From: Chloroflexus islandicus
GTDB lineage: Bacteria; Chloroflexota; Chloroflexia; Chloroflexales; Chloroflexaceae
Length of the DNA: 64,000 nt
NCBI RefSeq assembly: GCF_001650695.1
Contig: NZ_LWQS01000082.1
Span: 1 to 64,000 of the forward strand
Direction of reading: 5' to 3'
The translations under genes and the position numbers were made by a program. Shown here piece after piece: positions 33,596 through 41,426 of this stretch. The notes beneath the pieces are model-generated. The model had not been told where the DNA came from and did not search any database. It saw only the letters and a program-made list of their open reading frames with translations. Within the stretch, counting starts at the first letter, position 1. The number at the start of each line of letters is the position of its first letter.

Positions 33596-33621
33596 GAGCC
33601 GGACAGCCGTCCGGCTCTGCG
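33596..33621. mobile_element. 26-nt palindromic micro-insertion with 7-nt flanking duplication
   Basis: The repeat block at 33561-33660 and the one at 36961-37040 are otherwise co-linear (CTTCCCCAAAAAACCTCTGCG, abridged, then CCTTTGCGTTTGAATCC). The first contains 26 extra bases: GAGCCGGACAGCCGTCCGGC followed by TCTGCG. The insertion is a palindrome plus a duplicated CTCTGCG on its far side. This looks like target-site duplication by a tiny transposable palindrome. Confidence 0.6.
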
Positions 33622-33689
33622 CCTTTGCGTTTGAATCCTCTGCACCTTTGCTCGCTTTGCGTCTTCCTCTTGCGCCTTCCCCGCTGCCG

Positions 33690-34025
33690 CTACCGCTGCA
33701 CCAGCGGTATGAACAGGCTTGACATCCCGCCGGCCCCGCTCCAGAACCCGCCGTGCAGCGTGTACGCGCCGCCGCTCAGCGCACCGGCGTCCGCTTGCCC
33801 AATCGTACCACCCAGCGCGTAAGCGCCTCCCGTGCTGAACGTCGCACCGCCGCCATCAATGGTGCTCCACGTCAAGTTGTACCCACCGCCGGATTGGGCC
33901 GCTGCGCGCGGGGCGATGGCGACGACCAGAATGAGCGCCAGCGCCGCCGCGAGCGCACTTGCCGCCACATAGCGCAGCGCGTGACGGCTGGCCGGTGTGC
34001 GCCGCGTAGCCATCTCGCTCTTCAT
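33690..34025 (-). CDS. Small exported protein of the fibre cassette
   Basis: The protein has 111 residues. An N-terminal basic region and hydrophobic segment (AASALAAALALILVVAIAP) end at RAAAQ, a likely signal-peptidase site. The mature part is Gly-rich (YNLTWSTIDGGGATFSTGG, then GGTIGQADAGALSGGAYTLHGGFW) and ends in SSLFIPLVQR, an LPxV-like tail. AAGGAGG lies 6 bases before the ATG at 34025, and the start overlaps the stop of the S74 fibre gene by one base, so the two are translationally coupled. A decayed copy of the same gene pair exists at 50897-52947. It may cap or anchor the fibre, but no function is known. Confidence 0.75.
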   Translation of the reverse strand: MKSEMATRRTPASRHALRYVAASALAAALALILVVAIAPRAAAQSGGGYNLTWSTIDGGGATFSTGGAYALGGTIGQADAGALSGGAYTLHGGFWSGAGGMSSLFIPLVQR

Positions 34026-36040
34026 CACTGGCCTCCTTGCGCGCGCCGCCGGCCCAGCCAGAATGCGCCCGCGCCGCAGAGCACTCCTGCCGCAAACCAC
34101 ACCCCATCAGCGATATTCGTTGCCGGCGGCGCAGCGACGTGCGTTCCTGTGCGTTGCTCCAGCGCCGCTAGCCGCGCTTCGAGTTCGGCAATCTGCGCCT
34201 CTTTCTCCTGCACCACCTGATGCAACCCTTGAATTGCTGCCAACGCCACGCCGTCGGCGTCAACCGTCGCAATGTGGGTATCGTCCGCTCCGATGCCAAA
34301 CGCCGCATAGAAATCCTGCGCCGTCGGCCCGATATGGCGAATCGTCGTTTGCTCAGCGATATAGTTCCACGTTTGGATAGGAAGGTTAGCAACGCGGGTG
34401 AGAATCTCGCGCGCGTTCACGTTGGCAAAGTTCTCCTTCGCGGCGCGGTCGCTCACGTTAGTCCACACCCCGCCATTCGTCAGATGCGCACCAGTCCACG
34501 TGTCGATAAATCGCCCGGATGGCGCGCCGGCGCTTGGAGTGGCTTTCCCGAAATAAATGCCGCCCGACGCGCGGACAATGAACGAATCCGTAACCGAACC
34601 AGCAAAGTCTTCATCATAACTATCAGCCCACACAAACATGCCAGTCGCATTCGCTCGAGCCCGGCGTCCGGCTGCAAAACTGTACGCACCCGCAGCGATA
34701 TTGTTACTTCCCCCGCCGACGGTGGCGTAATTGCCGCTGGCAGTGTTCATGCTTCCTCCGCTAACGGTAGCTCTGGTTCCGCTAGCGATATTAGTTTCTC
34801 CCCCGCCGATGGTGGCAAAGGAACCGCTGGCGCTGTTGTCATAGCCCCCCCCGATGGTGGTAATGAAACCGCTGGCGGTATTTTCCCTCCCCCCGCCGAC
34901 GGTGGCGAAAACGCCGCTGGCAGTGTTGATGTAGCCCCCGCTGGCAGTGGCGTAGTCGTTGCTGGCGGTGTTGTCATCCCCCCCGCCGGCGATGGCGTAA
35001 GCGCCGTTGACGGTGTTGTCATAGCCCCCACCAACGGTAGCATAGGAGTTGTTGGCGATGTTACCGATGCCTCCGCCGACAGTAGCGTAGGAACCGCCGG
35101 CGGTATTACTATAACCCCCACCAATGGTAGCATAGGAGCCGCTGGCAAAGTTGTATTCACCCCCGCTGGCAGTGGCATGGGAACCGCTTGCGATGTTGTA
35201 TTCACCCCCGCCAACGGTGGCGTAGGCACGATCATTTGATGTACCGGCATTATCGCCCGCTTGGTTGCCGGCCCCTCCCCCCACCGTGCCGTAGTCATCA
35301 GTCACCAAGTTAGCGCACGGAGCGGAGCCGCTTCCGCACGTGTTATTAGTTGATCCGCCGCCGCCGATGGTCGCGCCCGCTACGCCGCTCGTCACCGTGT
35401 TGGCGCTGGATCCGCCGATCAGGCTGGGACTCGTCGCGTTAGGTTCAATGCGCAAAGCCCGCGCGCTATTCACCTTGAACTCCAGCGCCACGTTGTCGGT
35501 CGTACCGATAAAGTTGGTTCCCGCCGTTGTGCCGCTGTTGCCGGCCAGCGACCAGCCCTCGTTATCCACCCCATCGGCAAAGCCGGCGGGCACGCCAGCC
35601 AACCCGCTCCACGGCGCGGTTTTGGAGTAGAGCGCATACGGCGTCGCCGTCACCGGCTGGCGCGGGCTAAGCGTCGTGTAGCCGCCGGAGCTGGCGCCGG
35701 GCCGTACCCGCATCTCCAACCAGCGCGCGTCGCCGGTGAATGCGCTCGCCCCGAAATCGAGCGCTACGGTGAACACCCCGTTGCTCACCGGCACGTCGTT
35801 AGCCGTCACGGTTGCGCCAATTTGCGTCCCGCCGCTAGCGGCGTCGTATAAAGCGAACTGAAGATCGTAGGTTCCGTTGGCAGGGCTGCCGCCGTCTTGC
35901 AGCCGGCCCTGATAGGTGAAGGCCGTGCCGAGCGCGGCTTGCAGGGTTGGGCCGCCGCCACCCTGCGCCGCGACGGCTGACGCAAGGATGGTGAGCAGGA
36001 AGAAGACAAGCGCAGCGAGGATTGCAGGTTTGCCGGCCAT
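34025..36040 (-). CDS. Surface fibre protein: YadA-like head repeats, S74 chaperone domain, C-terminal membrane anchor
   Basis: The protein has 671 residues. A signal peptide (AALVFFLLTILASAVAAQ) is followed by a conserved N-terminal domain (FTYQGRLQDGGSPANGTYDL to TATPYALY, about 35-140). A Gly-rich head carries about twelve 15-residue repeats of the form ATVGGGYxNTASGSY (about 285-465), resembling the left-handed beta-roll of trimeric adhesin heads. A peptidase S74 intramolecular-chaperone domain has the Ser530/Lys535 pair of SDRAAKENF, the IGPTAQDFYAAFG block, and ends in a coiled coil (EKEAQIAELEARLAALEQ). A transmembrane helix (about 645-662) and an Arg-rich tail close the protein. S74 domains normally cleave themselves off phage tail spikes after trimerisation. 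The downstream gene overlaps by one base. Confidence 0.82.
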   Translation of the reverse strand: MAGKPAILAALVFFLLTILASAVAAQGGGGPTLQAALGTAFTYQGRLQDGGSPANGTYDLQFALYDAASGGTQIGATVTANDVPVSNGVFTVALDFGASAFTGDARWLEMRVRPGASSGGYTTLSPRQPVTATPYALYSKTAPWSGLAGVPAGFADGVDNEGWSLAGNSGTTAGTNFIGTTDNVALEFKVNSARALRIEPNATSPSLIGGSSANTVTSGVAGATIGGGGSTNNTCGSGSAPCANLVTDDYGTVGGGAGNQAGDNAGTSNDRAYATVGGGEYNIASGSHATASGGEYNFASGSYATIGGGYSNTAGGSYATVGGGIGNIANNSYATVGGGYDNTVNGAYAIAGGGDDNTASNDYATASGGYINTASGVFATVGGGRENTASGFITTIGGGYDNSASGSFATIGGGETNIASGTRATVSGGSMNTASGNYATVGGGSNNIAAGAYSFAAGRRARANATGMFVWADSYDEDFAGSVTDSFIVRASGGIYFGKATPSAGAPSGRFIDTWTGAHLTNGGVWTNVSDRAAKENFANVNAREILTRVANLPIQTWNYIAEQTTIRHIGPTAQDFYAAFGIGADDTHIATVDADGVALAAIQGLHQVVQEKEAQIAELEARLAALEQRTGTHVAAPPATNIADGVWFAAGVLCGAGAFWLGRRRAQGGQ

Positions 36041-36201
36041 TCGTACGTTTTCCTTTCAGTGTTGAGGGTGGATAACGAATCGTGCTAACGCGCCCGTCAG
36101 CCGCATGACGCCCACCGGTTCAAGCAACACGACGGATCGTCCCGTTGCTCACTGCCGGTATGGAACCTTGTGCCACTGCTGAGCGTCGCTCGGCCTGCAG
36201 C

Positions 36202-36232
36202 ATCGAGTATATTGGGCAAGCGTCCTCAAAAC
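36202..36232 (-). promoter_or_regulatory. Conserved upstream block of the fibre cassette
   Basis: On the minus strand the block reads GTTTTGAGGACGCTTGCCCA followed by ATATACTCGAT. A closely matching block (GTTTAGAGGACGCTGGCTTG, then ATATGCTTGAT) lies at 50732-50763, upstream of the decayed copy of the cassette. The TATACT/TATGCT could be a -10 box. Between this block and the ATG at 36040 nothing else was recognised. Confidence 0.4.
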
Positions 36233-36289
36233 GTCCTCGCTGTCGTTTGGAAGCGAACGAGGGCCAAAGCGCCAGCACGCTGTGCAAAT

Positions 36290-37080
36290 CCCATCTCAAC
36301 CCGTGGGTGTCTGTGTCTTCTTCGCCCCTGCCGCCCCGCGCCGCCCTCATTGCGAGGGCGCACAGCGCCCGCAGCAATCCCCTGCTGAGAGGCAAACCAA
36401 TGGCGTGGAGGCATCCCTCCGGCTGAAGCGGGAGATTGCTTCGCCTCGCTGCGCTCGGCTCGCAATGACAAGCGGGGAGGCGCCGTTGGCGGCTCGCAAT
36501 GACAACCGCCCTTCTGTCATTGCGAGGGCGCGGCAGCGCCCGAAGCAATCCCCCGCGAGCACGGAACACACCCCCTCATCGCGATCGATGAACCGTGCAA
36601 ATCCGTCTCAACCCGTGGGTGTCCGTGTCCCATTTCCCCTACGTTGGTGCAGATCAATGGCGTGGAGGTGTCCCTCTCGCTGAAGTGGGAGATTGCTTCG
36701 CCTCTCTCCGCTCGGCTCGCAATGACAACCGCCCTTCTGTCATTGCGAGGGCGCGGCAGCGCCCGAAGCAATCCCCCGCGAGCACGGAACACACCCCCTC
36801 ATCGCGATCGATGAACCGTGCAAATCCGTCTCAACCCGTGGGTGTCCGTGTCCCATTTCCCCTACGTTGGTGCAGATCAATGGCGTGGAGGTGTCCCTCT
36901 CGCTGAAGTGGGAGATTGCTTCGCCTCTCTCCGCTCGGCTCGCAATGACAACCGGGGAGCGGCTCTTCCCCAAAAAACCTCTGCGCCCTCTGCGCCTTTG
37001 CGTTTGAATCCTCTGCGCCTTTGCCCACTTTGCGTCTTTGCGTTGACCGCCTTTGCCCACTCTGCGCCTCGGCGTTGGGA
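36290..37080. repeat. Repeat field with a 223-bp tandem duplication
   Basis: This gene-free region lies between the divergent fibre and CpXC genes. Two near-identical 223-base units begin at 36515 and 36738. Each runs from TGTCATTGCGAGGGCGCGGC through CGCGAGCACGGAACACACCC, AACCCGTGGGTGTCCGTGTC and GGCGTGGAGGTGTCCCTCTC to GGAGATTGCTTCGCC...CTCGCAATGACAACC. Related partial units lie before (36290-36514) and in the 33.4 kb field. The end of the region (36961-37080) is the low-complexity CTCTGCGCCTTTGCG family. Confidence 0.88.
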
Positions 37081-37169
37081 TCCTCGCACTAACGCAATGC
37101 AGAACGTCTACTGATGGTACAATACAGCGGAGGAAACGGATTCGCCGATCGGCAAGGTTGCAAGAACGT

Positions 37170-38309
37170 ATGCCCATCTCGTACCGCGAGCAGGCGCCAT
37201 TGACGTGTCCGCATTGCGGCAAGGATTTTAGCGCCGAGATTTGGTTGATTATCGACGCCGACGAGGAGCCGGCAGCGGCAGCGGCGCTGCGCCGGGAAGA
37301 GGTGAATATGGTCGCCTGCCCGCACTGTGGCGCGCGTGGGCCGGCTGGCGCGCCGTTGCTGTATCACGATGCCCAAGCCCGCCGGGTGTTGTTTGCCCCC
37401 GCTCCCGGCGCGGCTGATCACGAGATTCGCGAGCAGGCCCGCGAGCTGCACGCCTTGCTGGTCGGCTCGATTGATATCGAACAGCGGCGGCCTTATTTAG
37501 CCGATATTGACATCGCCCAAGATATGAGCGGGTTAGCCCATCTGCTGCGCCGGCTCGATGCCCGCCGGCGCGCGCCGTCCGCCCCGCCCTCGCCCCCGCC
37601 GCCTGCGGCGCCGGCTGCCGAACCGCCACCGTTGCTGGCCGCCGTCGAAGCCTTGTTGGCCGCCGATACCGCCGCCGATCTCGAACAGGTGTTGGCCAAG
37701 CATCCCGAACTGCTCGAACCAGCGACCATCGCGACCCTCACCCAATTGGCCGATGTCGCCGCCGCCCAAGGCGAAGCTGAGATCGCGCAGGGCCTGCGCA
37801 ATGCCCGCGATCTGCTCGCCCGCATGAGCCGCCGCGCCGAACCGGAACGCCTCACGGCGATTCCGCCCGACGCGCTGCAAGCTCTGTTGAGCGCCCATAG
37901 CGACGCTGAGCTCGAACAAGTGGTCGCCCGCCATCCTTTGCTCTTGCGCCCTGAAATTGATGCCTTGCTGGCTGCCGAGATCGAGACGGCGCTGGCGAGC
38001 GAGGCTGAGCGGCTGGCCCAACTGTTAGAGGCGCGGCGCTCGATGTTGGCGGCGTTCCGCACTGCACCGGCCCCCGCCAACGATTTAGAGACCGCCATCG
38101 AGGCGCTGTTGGTGGCCGATGACGAAGATGCGATTGCGCAGGTGATCGACCAGTACCCGCTCTTGCTGAGCGCGACGGCTGAACAGGCATTGTGGGAATT
38201 CGCCGCCGAAGCTCGCGCCGGCGGTGATGAAGAGTTGGCCCGTCACGCGATCGCCTGCCGGGAACTGTTGCGCCGGGTGCGCGCCGGTTTGGAAGAAGAC
38301 CGTTCATAA
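37170..38309 (+). CDS. CpXC-domain zinc-ribbon protein
   Basis: The protein has 379 residues. The N-terminal domain (about 1-130) has two CPHCG knuckles, C13/C16 (LTCPHCGKDF) and C50/C53 (VACPHCGARG), matching the CpXC zinc-binding domain. The rest is Ala/Glu/Leu-rich and helical, with three repeats of a DLEQVLAKHPELL / ELEQVVARHPLLL / AIAQVIDQYPLLL pattern at about 170-365, each preceded by LLAADTAAD/LLSAHSDAE-type sequence. The function of CpXC proteins is not known. It ends 9 bases before gcvT and is probably the first gene of the glycine cleavage transcript. The ATG at 37170 is chosen because the zinc ribbon follows directly. Confidence 0.78.
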   Translation: MPISYREQAPLTCPHCGKDFSAEIWLIIDADEEPAAAAALRREEVNMVACPHCGARGPAGAPLLYHDAQARRVLFAPAPGAADHEIREQARELHALLVGSIDIEQRRPYLADIDIAQDMSGLAHLLRRLDARRRAPSAPPSPPPPAAPAAEPPPLLAAVEALLAADTAADLEQVLAKHPELLEPATIATLTQLADVAAAQGEAEIAQGLRNARDLLARMSRRAEPERLTAIPPDALQALLSAHSDAELEQVVARHPLLLRPEIDALLAAEIETALASEAERLAQLLEARRSMLAAFRTAPAPANDLETAIEALLVADDEDAIAQVIDQYPLLLSATAEQALWEFAAEARAGGDEELARHAIACRELLRRVRAGLEEDRS

Positions 38310-38318
38310 CCAACGGAA

Positions 38319-39428
38319 ATGCGTATGCTGAAACGAACCCCCTTTTACAACGCGCACCTTGCGATGGGCGCGCGCATGGTCGAATTCGGCGGCTGGGAGA
38401 TGCCAGTCCAGTATCGTGGCATCATCGAGGAACACCACGCCGTGCGCAACCGGGCCGGGTTGTTCGATATCAGCCACATGGGCCGGTTTATGGTGCGCGG
38501 CCCCAATGCCGAAGCGTTCCTCCAACGCATGGTGACGTGCGATGTCAGCGCCATTCCGCTCGGCCATGCCAGCTACGGTCTGCTCTGCCGGCCCGACGGC
38601 GGGATTGTTGATGATGTCTTCATCTACCATCTGCCCGATGAGTTTATGGTCGTGGTGAATGCTGCGAATCGCGCCAAAGACTGGGATTGGTTGCAGCAAC
38701 ATACCGCCGGGTTTGAGGTGGAGATAGAAGATCGATCTGAGCGCTGGGCAATGCTGGCGCTGCAAGGGCCGCACGCCGAACACCTGCTCGCCACCGCAGA
38801 GGATTCAACCACGGCTGAGATAGGCTCGCTCCCGTTTCACGGGGTGGCGATGACCACTATCTTCGGCCAAAACGCGCTGATTGCGCGCACCGGCTACACC
38901 GGCGAAGACGGCTTTGAAATCTTTTTTGAGGCAGTGCATGCCGAGCGGTTCTGGCACGGTTTGCTGGCTCTCGGCGGCAATGCGGTGCAAGCCTGCGGTC
39001 TCGGCGCGCGCGATAGCCTGCGCTTTGAGGCGTGCCTTGCCCTCTATGGCCATGAGATTGACGAAACGATCAACCCCTACGAGGCTCGTCTCGGCTGGGT
39101 GGTGAAGCTCGATAAGGACGATTTTATCGGGCGCGCGGCCTTGCAGGCGATTAAAGAGGCCGGCGTCAGCCGCCGTCTTGTCGGGTTCGAGATGGTCGGC
39201 AAAGGGATTGCCCGTGGCGGCTACCAAGTGCAGCGCGTGACCGGCGAACCGGTTGGGTTCGTTACCAGCGGCATGCCCTCGCCAACGCTGGGCCGCCCGC
39301 TCGGCATGGCCTACGTGCCGACCGACCTCAGCAGCGAAGGCAGTGAGTTTGATGTTATCGTGCGCGAGCGGCCCGTTCGCGCGCGCGTCGTGAAGATGCC
39401 CTTCTACAAGCCGCGCTACAAGCGCTAG
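38319..39428 (+). CDS. gcvT: Glycine cleavage system T protein, aminomethyltransferase
   Basis: The 369-residue protein is the usual length. It releases ammonia from aminomethyl-lipoyl H protein and passes the carbon to tetrahydrofolate. Signatures include [11 protein letters not shown] near residue 24, [30 protein letters not shown] and the C-terminal [17 protein letters not shown] block. It opens the gcvT-H-PA-(APH-like)-PB run, 9 bases after the CpXC gene. An ATG two codons downstream (38325) is an alternative start. No glycine riboswitch was recognised upstream. Confidence 0.95.
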   Translation: MRMLKRTPFYNAHLAMGARMVEFGGWEMPVQYRGIIEEHHAVRNRAGLFDISHMGRFMVRGPNAEAFLQRMVTCDVSAIPLGHASYGLLCRPDGGIVDDVFIYHLPDEFMVVVNAANRAKDWDWLQQHTAGFEVEIEDRSERWAMLALQGPHAEHLLATAEDSTTAEIGSLPFHGVAMTTIFGQNALIARTGYTGEDGFEIFFEAVHAERFWHGLLALGGNAVQACGLGARDSLRFEACLALYGHEIDETINPYEARLGWVVKLDKDDFIGRAALQAIKEAGVSRRLVGFEMVGKGIARGGYQVQRVTGEPVGFVTSGMPSPTLGRPLGMAYVPTDLSSEGSEFDVIVRERPVRARVVKMPFYKPRYKR

Positions 39429-39439
39429 AGGAGTTCGAC

Positions 39440-39829
39440 ATGGCTTACAACACTCCGTCCGATCTGCGGTACAGCAAAACCCACGAGTGGGTGCGCCACG
39501 AAGGTGATGAGGTGGTGATCGGGATCACCGACTATGCCCAGCACGCGCTTGGCGATGTGGTCTACGTCGAATTGCCCGCAGTCGGCGCAACCGTCACCGC
39601 CGGCGAAAGCTTCGGCGTGGTCGAGTCGGTCAAGGCGAGTTCGGATCTCTATGCGCCGGTCAGCGGCGAGGTGGTCGCGGTCAACACCGCCCTTGAGAGC
39701 GATCAGTCGCCGATTAACAACGATCCCTACGGCGCAGGTTGGATGCTGCGGGTACGGCCAACCGGCGAGAGCGAGGAATTGCTCGATGCCGAGTCGTATG
39801 CTGCGTTTGTAGCCGAGATTGATCACTAG
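39440..39829 (+). CDS. gcvH: Glycine cleavage system H protein
   Basis: The 129-residue lipoyl carrier shuttles the aminomethyl group between P, T and L proteins. The lipoylation site is Lys65 in [13 protein letters not shown]. The hallmark [27 protein letters not shown] and [13 protein letters not shown] segments are present. AGAGGAG precedes the ATG, 11 bases after gcvT. A hairpin of the dispersed repeat type separates it from gcvPA. Confidence 0.96.
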   Translation: MAYNTPSDLRYSKTHEWVRHEGDEVVIGITDYAQHALGDVVYVELPAVGATVTAGESFGVVESVKASSDLYAPVSGEVVAVNTALESDQSPINNDPYGAGWMLRVRPTGESEELLDAESYAAFVAEIDH

Positions 39830-39845
39830 GCGGAGGTTGAACGTT

Positions 39846-39872
39846 ATTGCGCGGGTGCAGCGCCCGCGCAAT
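39846..39872. repeat. Hairpin inside the glycine cleavage operon
   Basis: ATTGCGCGGG and CCCGCGCAAT form perfect 10-base arms around TGCAGCG, between gcvH and gcvPA. It looks like a compact member of the CATTGCG...GCAAT family. It could weaken downstream expression or stabilise the upstream mRNA. Confidence 0.6.
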
Positions 39873-39945
39873 CCCCTACTTCAGCGCTAACAGTGCCGGT
39901 AGGGACGCGACCGCTGGAATGATTATAGTCTAGATGGAACCACGC

Positions 39946-41280
39946 ATGACTCACTATATTCCGATTACTGATGCCGACCGGCAAGAAATGCTCAAAGCAA
40001 TTGGAGTTGAGCGTATTGAAGACCTGTTTGTTGATGTGCCGGCCAGCCATCGTTTCCCGCCGCTCGATCTGCCGCCGCCGCTGTCGGAACCGGAGCTGAT
40101 GGCGGAACTGAACCGGTTGAGCGAGTTGAATGCCCATGCCCGCCGGTATAGCATCTTTTTAGGCGCCGGCGCGTACAACCATTTTGTGCCGGCAGCGGTT
40201 GACCAAATTCTGCGCCGCGGCGAGTTTTATACTGCTTATACGCCGTACCAGCCGGAAATCAGCCAAGGCACTTTGCAGGCCATTTTCGAATATCAGAGCC
40301 TGATCTGCGCCTTGACCGGCATGGAGATCGCGAACGCTTCGCACTATGACGGCGCGACCGCGCTGGCCGAGTCGGCGATTATGGCGCTCAACGTGGTGCG
40401 CAACCGGCGCAAGATTGTGGTGGCTCGCAGCGTCAATCCGCAGTACCGGGCCGTGCTGCGCACCTACCTGCAAGGGCTTGATGTTGAGATCGTCGGTGAT
40501 GAGACGCCGGGTTCGTCGCTTGCCGATGCCTTGGCTCTCGTTGATGATCAGACGGCGCTGTTGATTGTGCAGAACCCCGATTTTCTAGGCCGGTTGCACG
40601 ATCTGCGCGGGCTTGGCGCGCAGGTGCAGGCCCGCGGCGCGTTGCTCGCGGTTCATTTCGACCCGATCGCGCTCGGTCTGTTCCAGACCCCTGCCGAAGC
40701 CGGGGCCGACATTGCTACCGGCGAGGGTCAGCCGCTTGGTTTGGGTCTAGCCTTCGGCGGCCCGTACCTCGGCATCTTTACCACCCGCCAAAAGTACGTG
40801 CATAAGATCGCCGGCCGCATCGTCGGCGTAACCAAAGATGTCGATGGTCGCATGGCGTATGTGCTGACCCTGCGCGCGCGCGAACAAGACATTCGCCGCG
40901 AACGGGCGACGAGCAATATCTGCACCAATCAGGGCTTAATGGCGCTGGCCTCAGCGGTCTACCTGTCGCTGATGGGCAAGCGCGGCATGCGGATGGTGGC
41001 TGAAGTGACGTACCAGCGCGCCCACTACGCCGCCAAGCGGATTAACGCCCTGCCCGGCTATCGCGTGCTCGCTGACCAGCCCTTCTTCCGCGAGTTTGTG
41101 GTGCAATGCCCGCGCCCGGTGGCCGAGATCAATGCCGCGCTGCGCGCGCAGCATATCATTGGCGGCTACGACCTCAGCGCCGACGAACCGCAGCTCGGTA
41201 ACGCGATGCTGCTCGCCGTCACCGAGATGAATACGCCGGCAGAGATTGACCGGTTGGTAGACGCATTGGCTGCTCTGTGA
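39946..41280 (+). CDS. gcvPA: Glycine dehydrogenase (decarboxylating) subunit 1
   Basis: About 444 residues from the ATG at 39946 (another ATG four codons earlier at 39934). This is the N-terminal half of the split P protein, which with GcvPB forms the PLP-dependent glycine decarboxylase. It begins HYIPITDADRQEML, as usual for the subunit, and contains LGAGAYNHFVPAAVDQIL, YTPYQPEISQGTLQA and ANASHYDGATALAE. The PLP lysine resides in the partner subunit. It lies about 115 bases after gcvH, with a hairpin in the gap. Confidence 0.95.
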   Translation: MTHYIPITDADRQEMLKAIGVERIEDLFVDVPASHRFPPLDLPPPLSEPELMAELNRLSELNAHARRYSIFLGAGAYNHFVPAAVDQILRRGEFYTAYTPYQPEISQGTLQAIFEYQSLICALTGMEIANASHYDGATALAESAIMALNVVRNRRKIVVARSVNPQYRAVLRTYLQGLDVEIVGDETPGSSLADALALVDDQTALLIVQNPDFLGRLHDLRGLGAQVQARGALLAVHFDPIALGLFQTPAEAGADIATGEGQPLGLGLAFGGPYLGIFTTRQKYVHKIAGRIVGVTKDVDGRMAYVLTLRAREQDIRRERATSNICTNQGLMALASAVYLSLMGKRGMRMVAEVTYQRAHYAAKRINALPGYRVLADQPFFREFVVQCPRPVAEINAALRAQHIIGGYDLSADEPQLGNAMLLAVTEMNTPAEIDRLVDALAAL

Positions 41281-41286
41281 CAAAGT

Positions 41287-41368
41287 GGGGCGCGGGCCGC
41301 CGGCCCGCCACAGGTAACGCCGGTGCGGGCGCGTCCCTCGCTGAGGGGCGCGGGCCGCCGGCCCGCCA
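41287..41368. repeat. Twice-repeated 24-base GC palindrome
   Basis: The block GGGGCGCGGGCCGCCGGCCC plus GCCA occurs at 41287-41310 and identically at 41345-41368 (period 58 bases), between gcvPA and the APH-like gene. Each copy is nearly self-complementary (GCGGGCC.GCC.GGCCCGC). A CCCCAGCGGGAGAGG hairpin remnant follows. Confidence 0.75.
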
Positions 41369-41426
41369 ACAACCTAACCTCCTCCTTCCCCAGCGGGAGA
41401 GGATGGGAAGAGGCAACATCAATCCG

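Noticed and set aside
34220-35239. 339-codon plus-strand frame rich in PADGG repeats opposite the fibre gene
   Set aside because: It is the complement of the 45-base head repeats of the fibre gene, which has a signal peptide, a ribosome-binding site and a recognised S74 domain on the minus strand.
33690-36040. Prophage tail-spike module
   Set aside because: S74 domains are common in phage, but no capsid, terminase, portal, integrase or lysis genes are nearby, and the protein has a signal peptide and membrane anchor.
38290-38325. Glycine riboswitch ahead of gcvT
   Set aside because: Only 9 bases separate gcvT from the CpXC gene, and no aptamer-like structure was seen upstream of either; control would have to act elsewhere.
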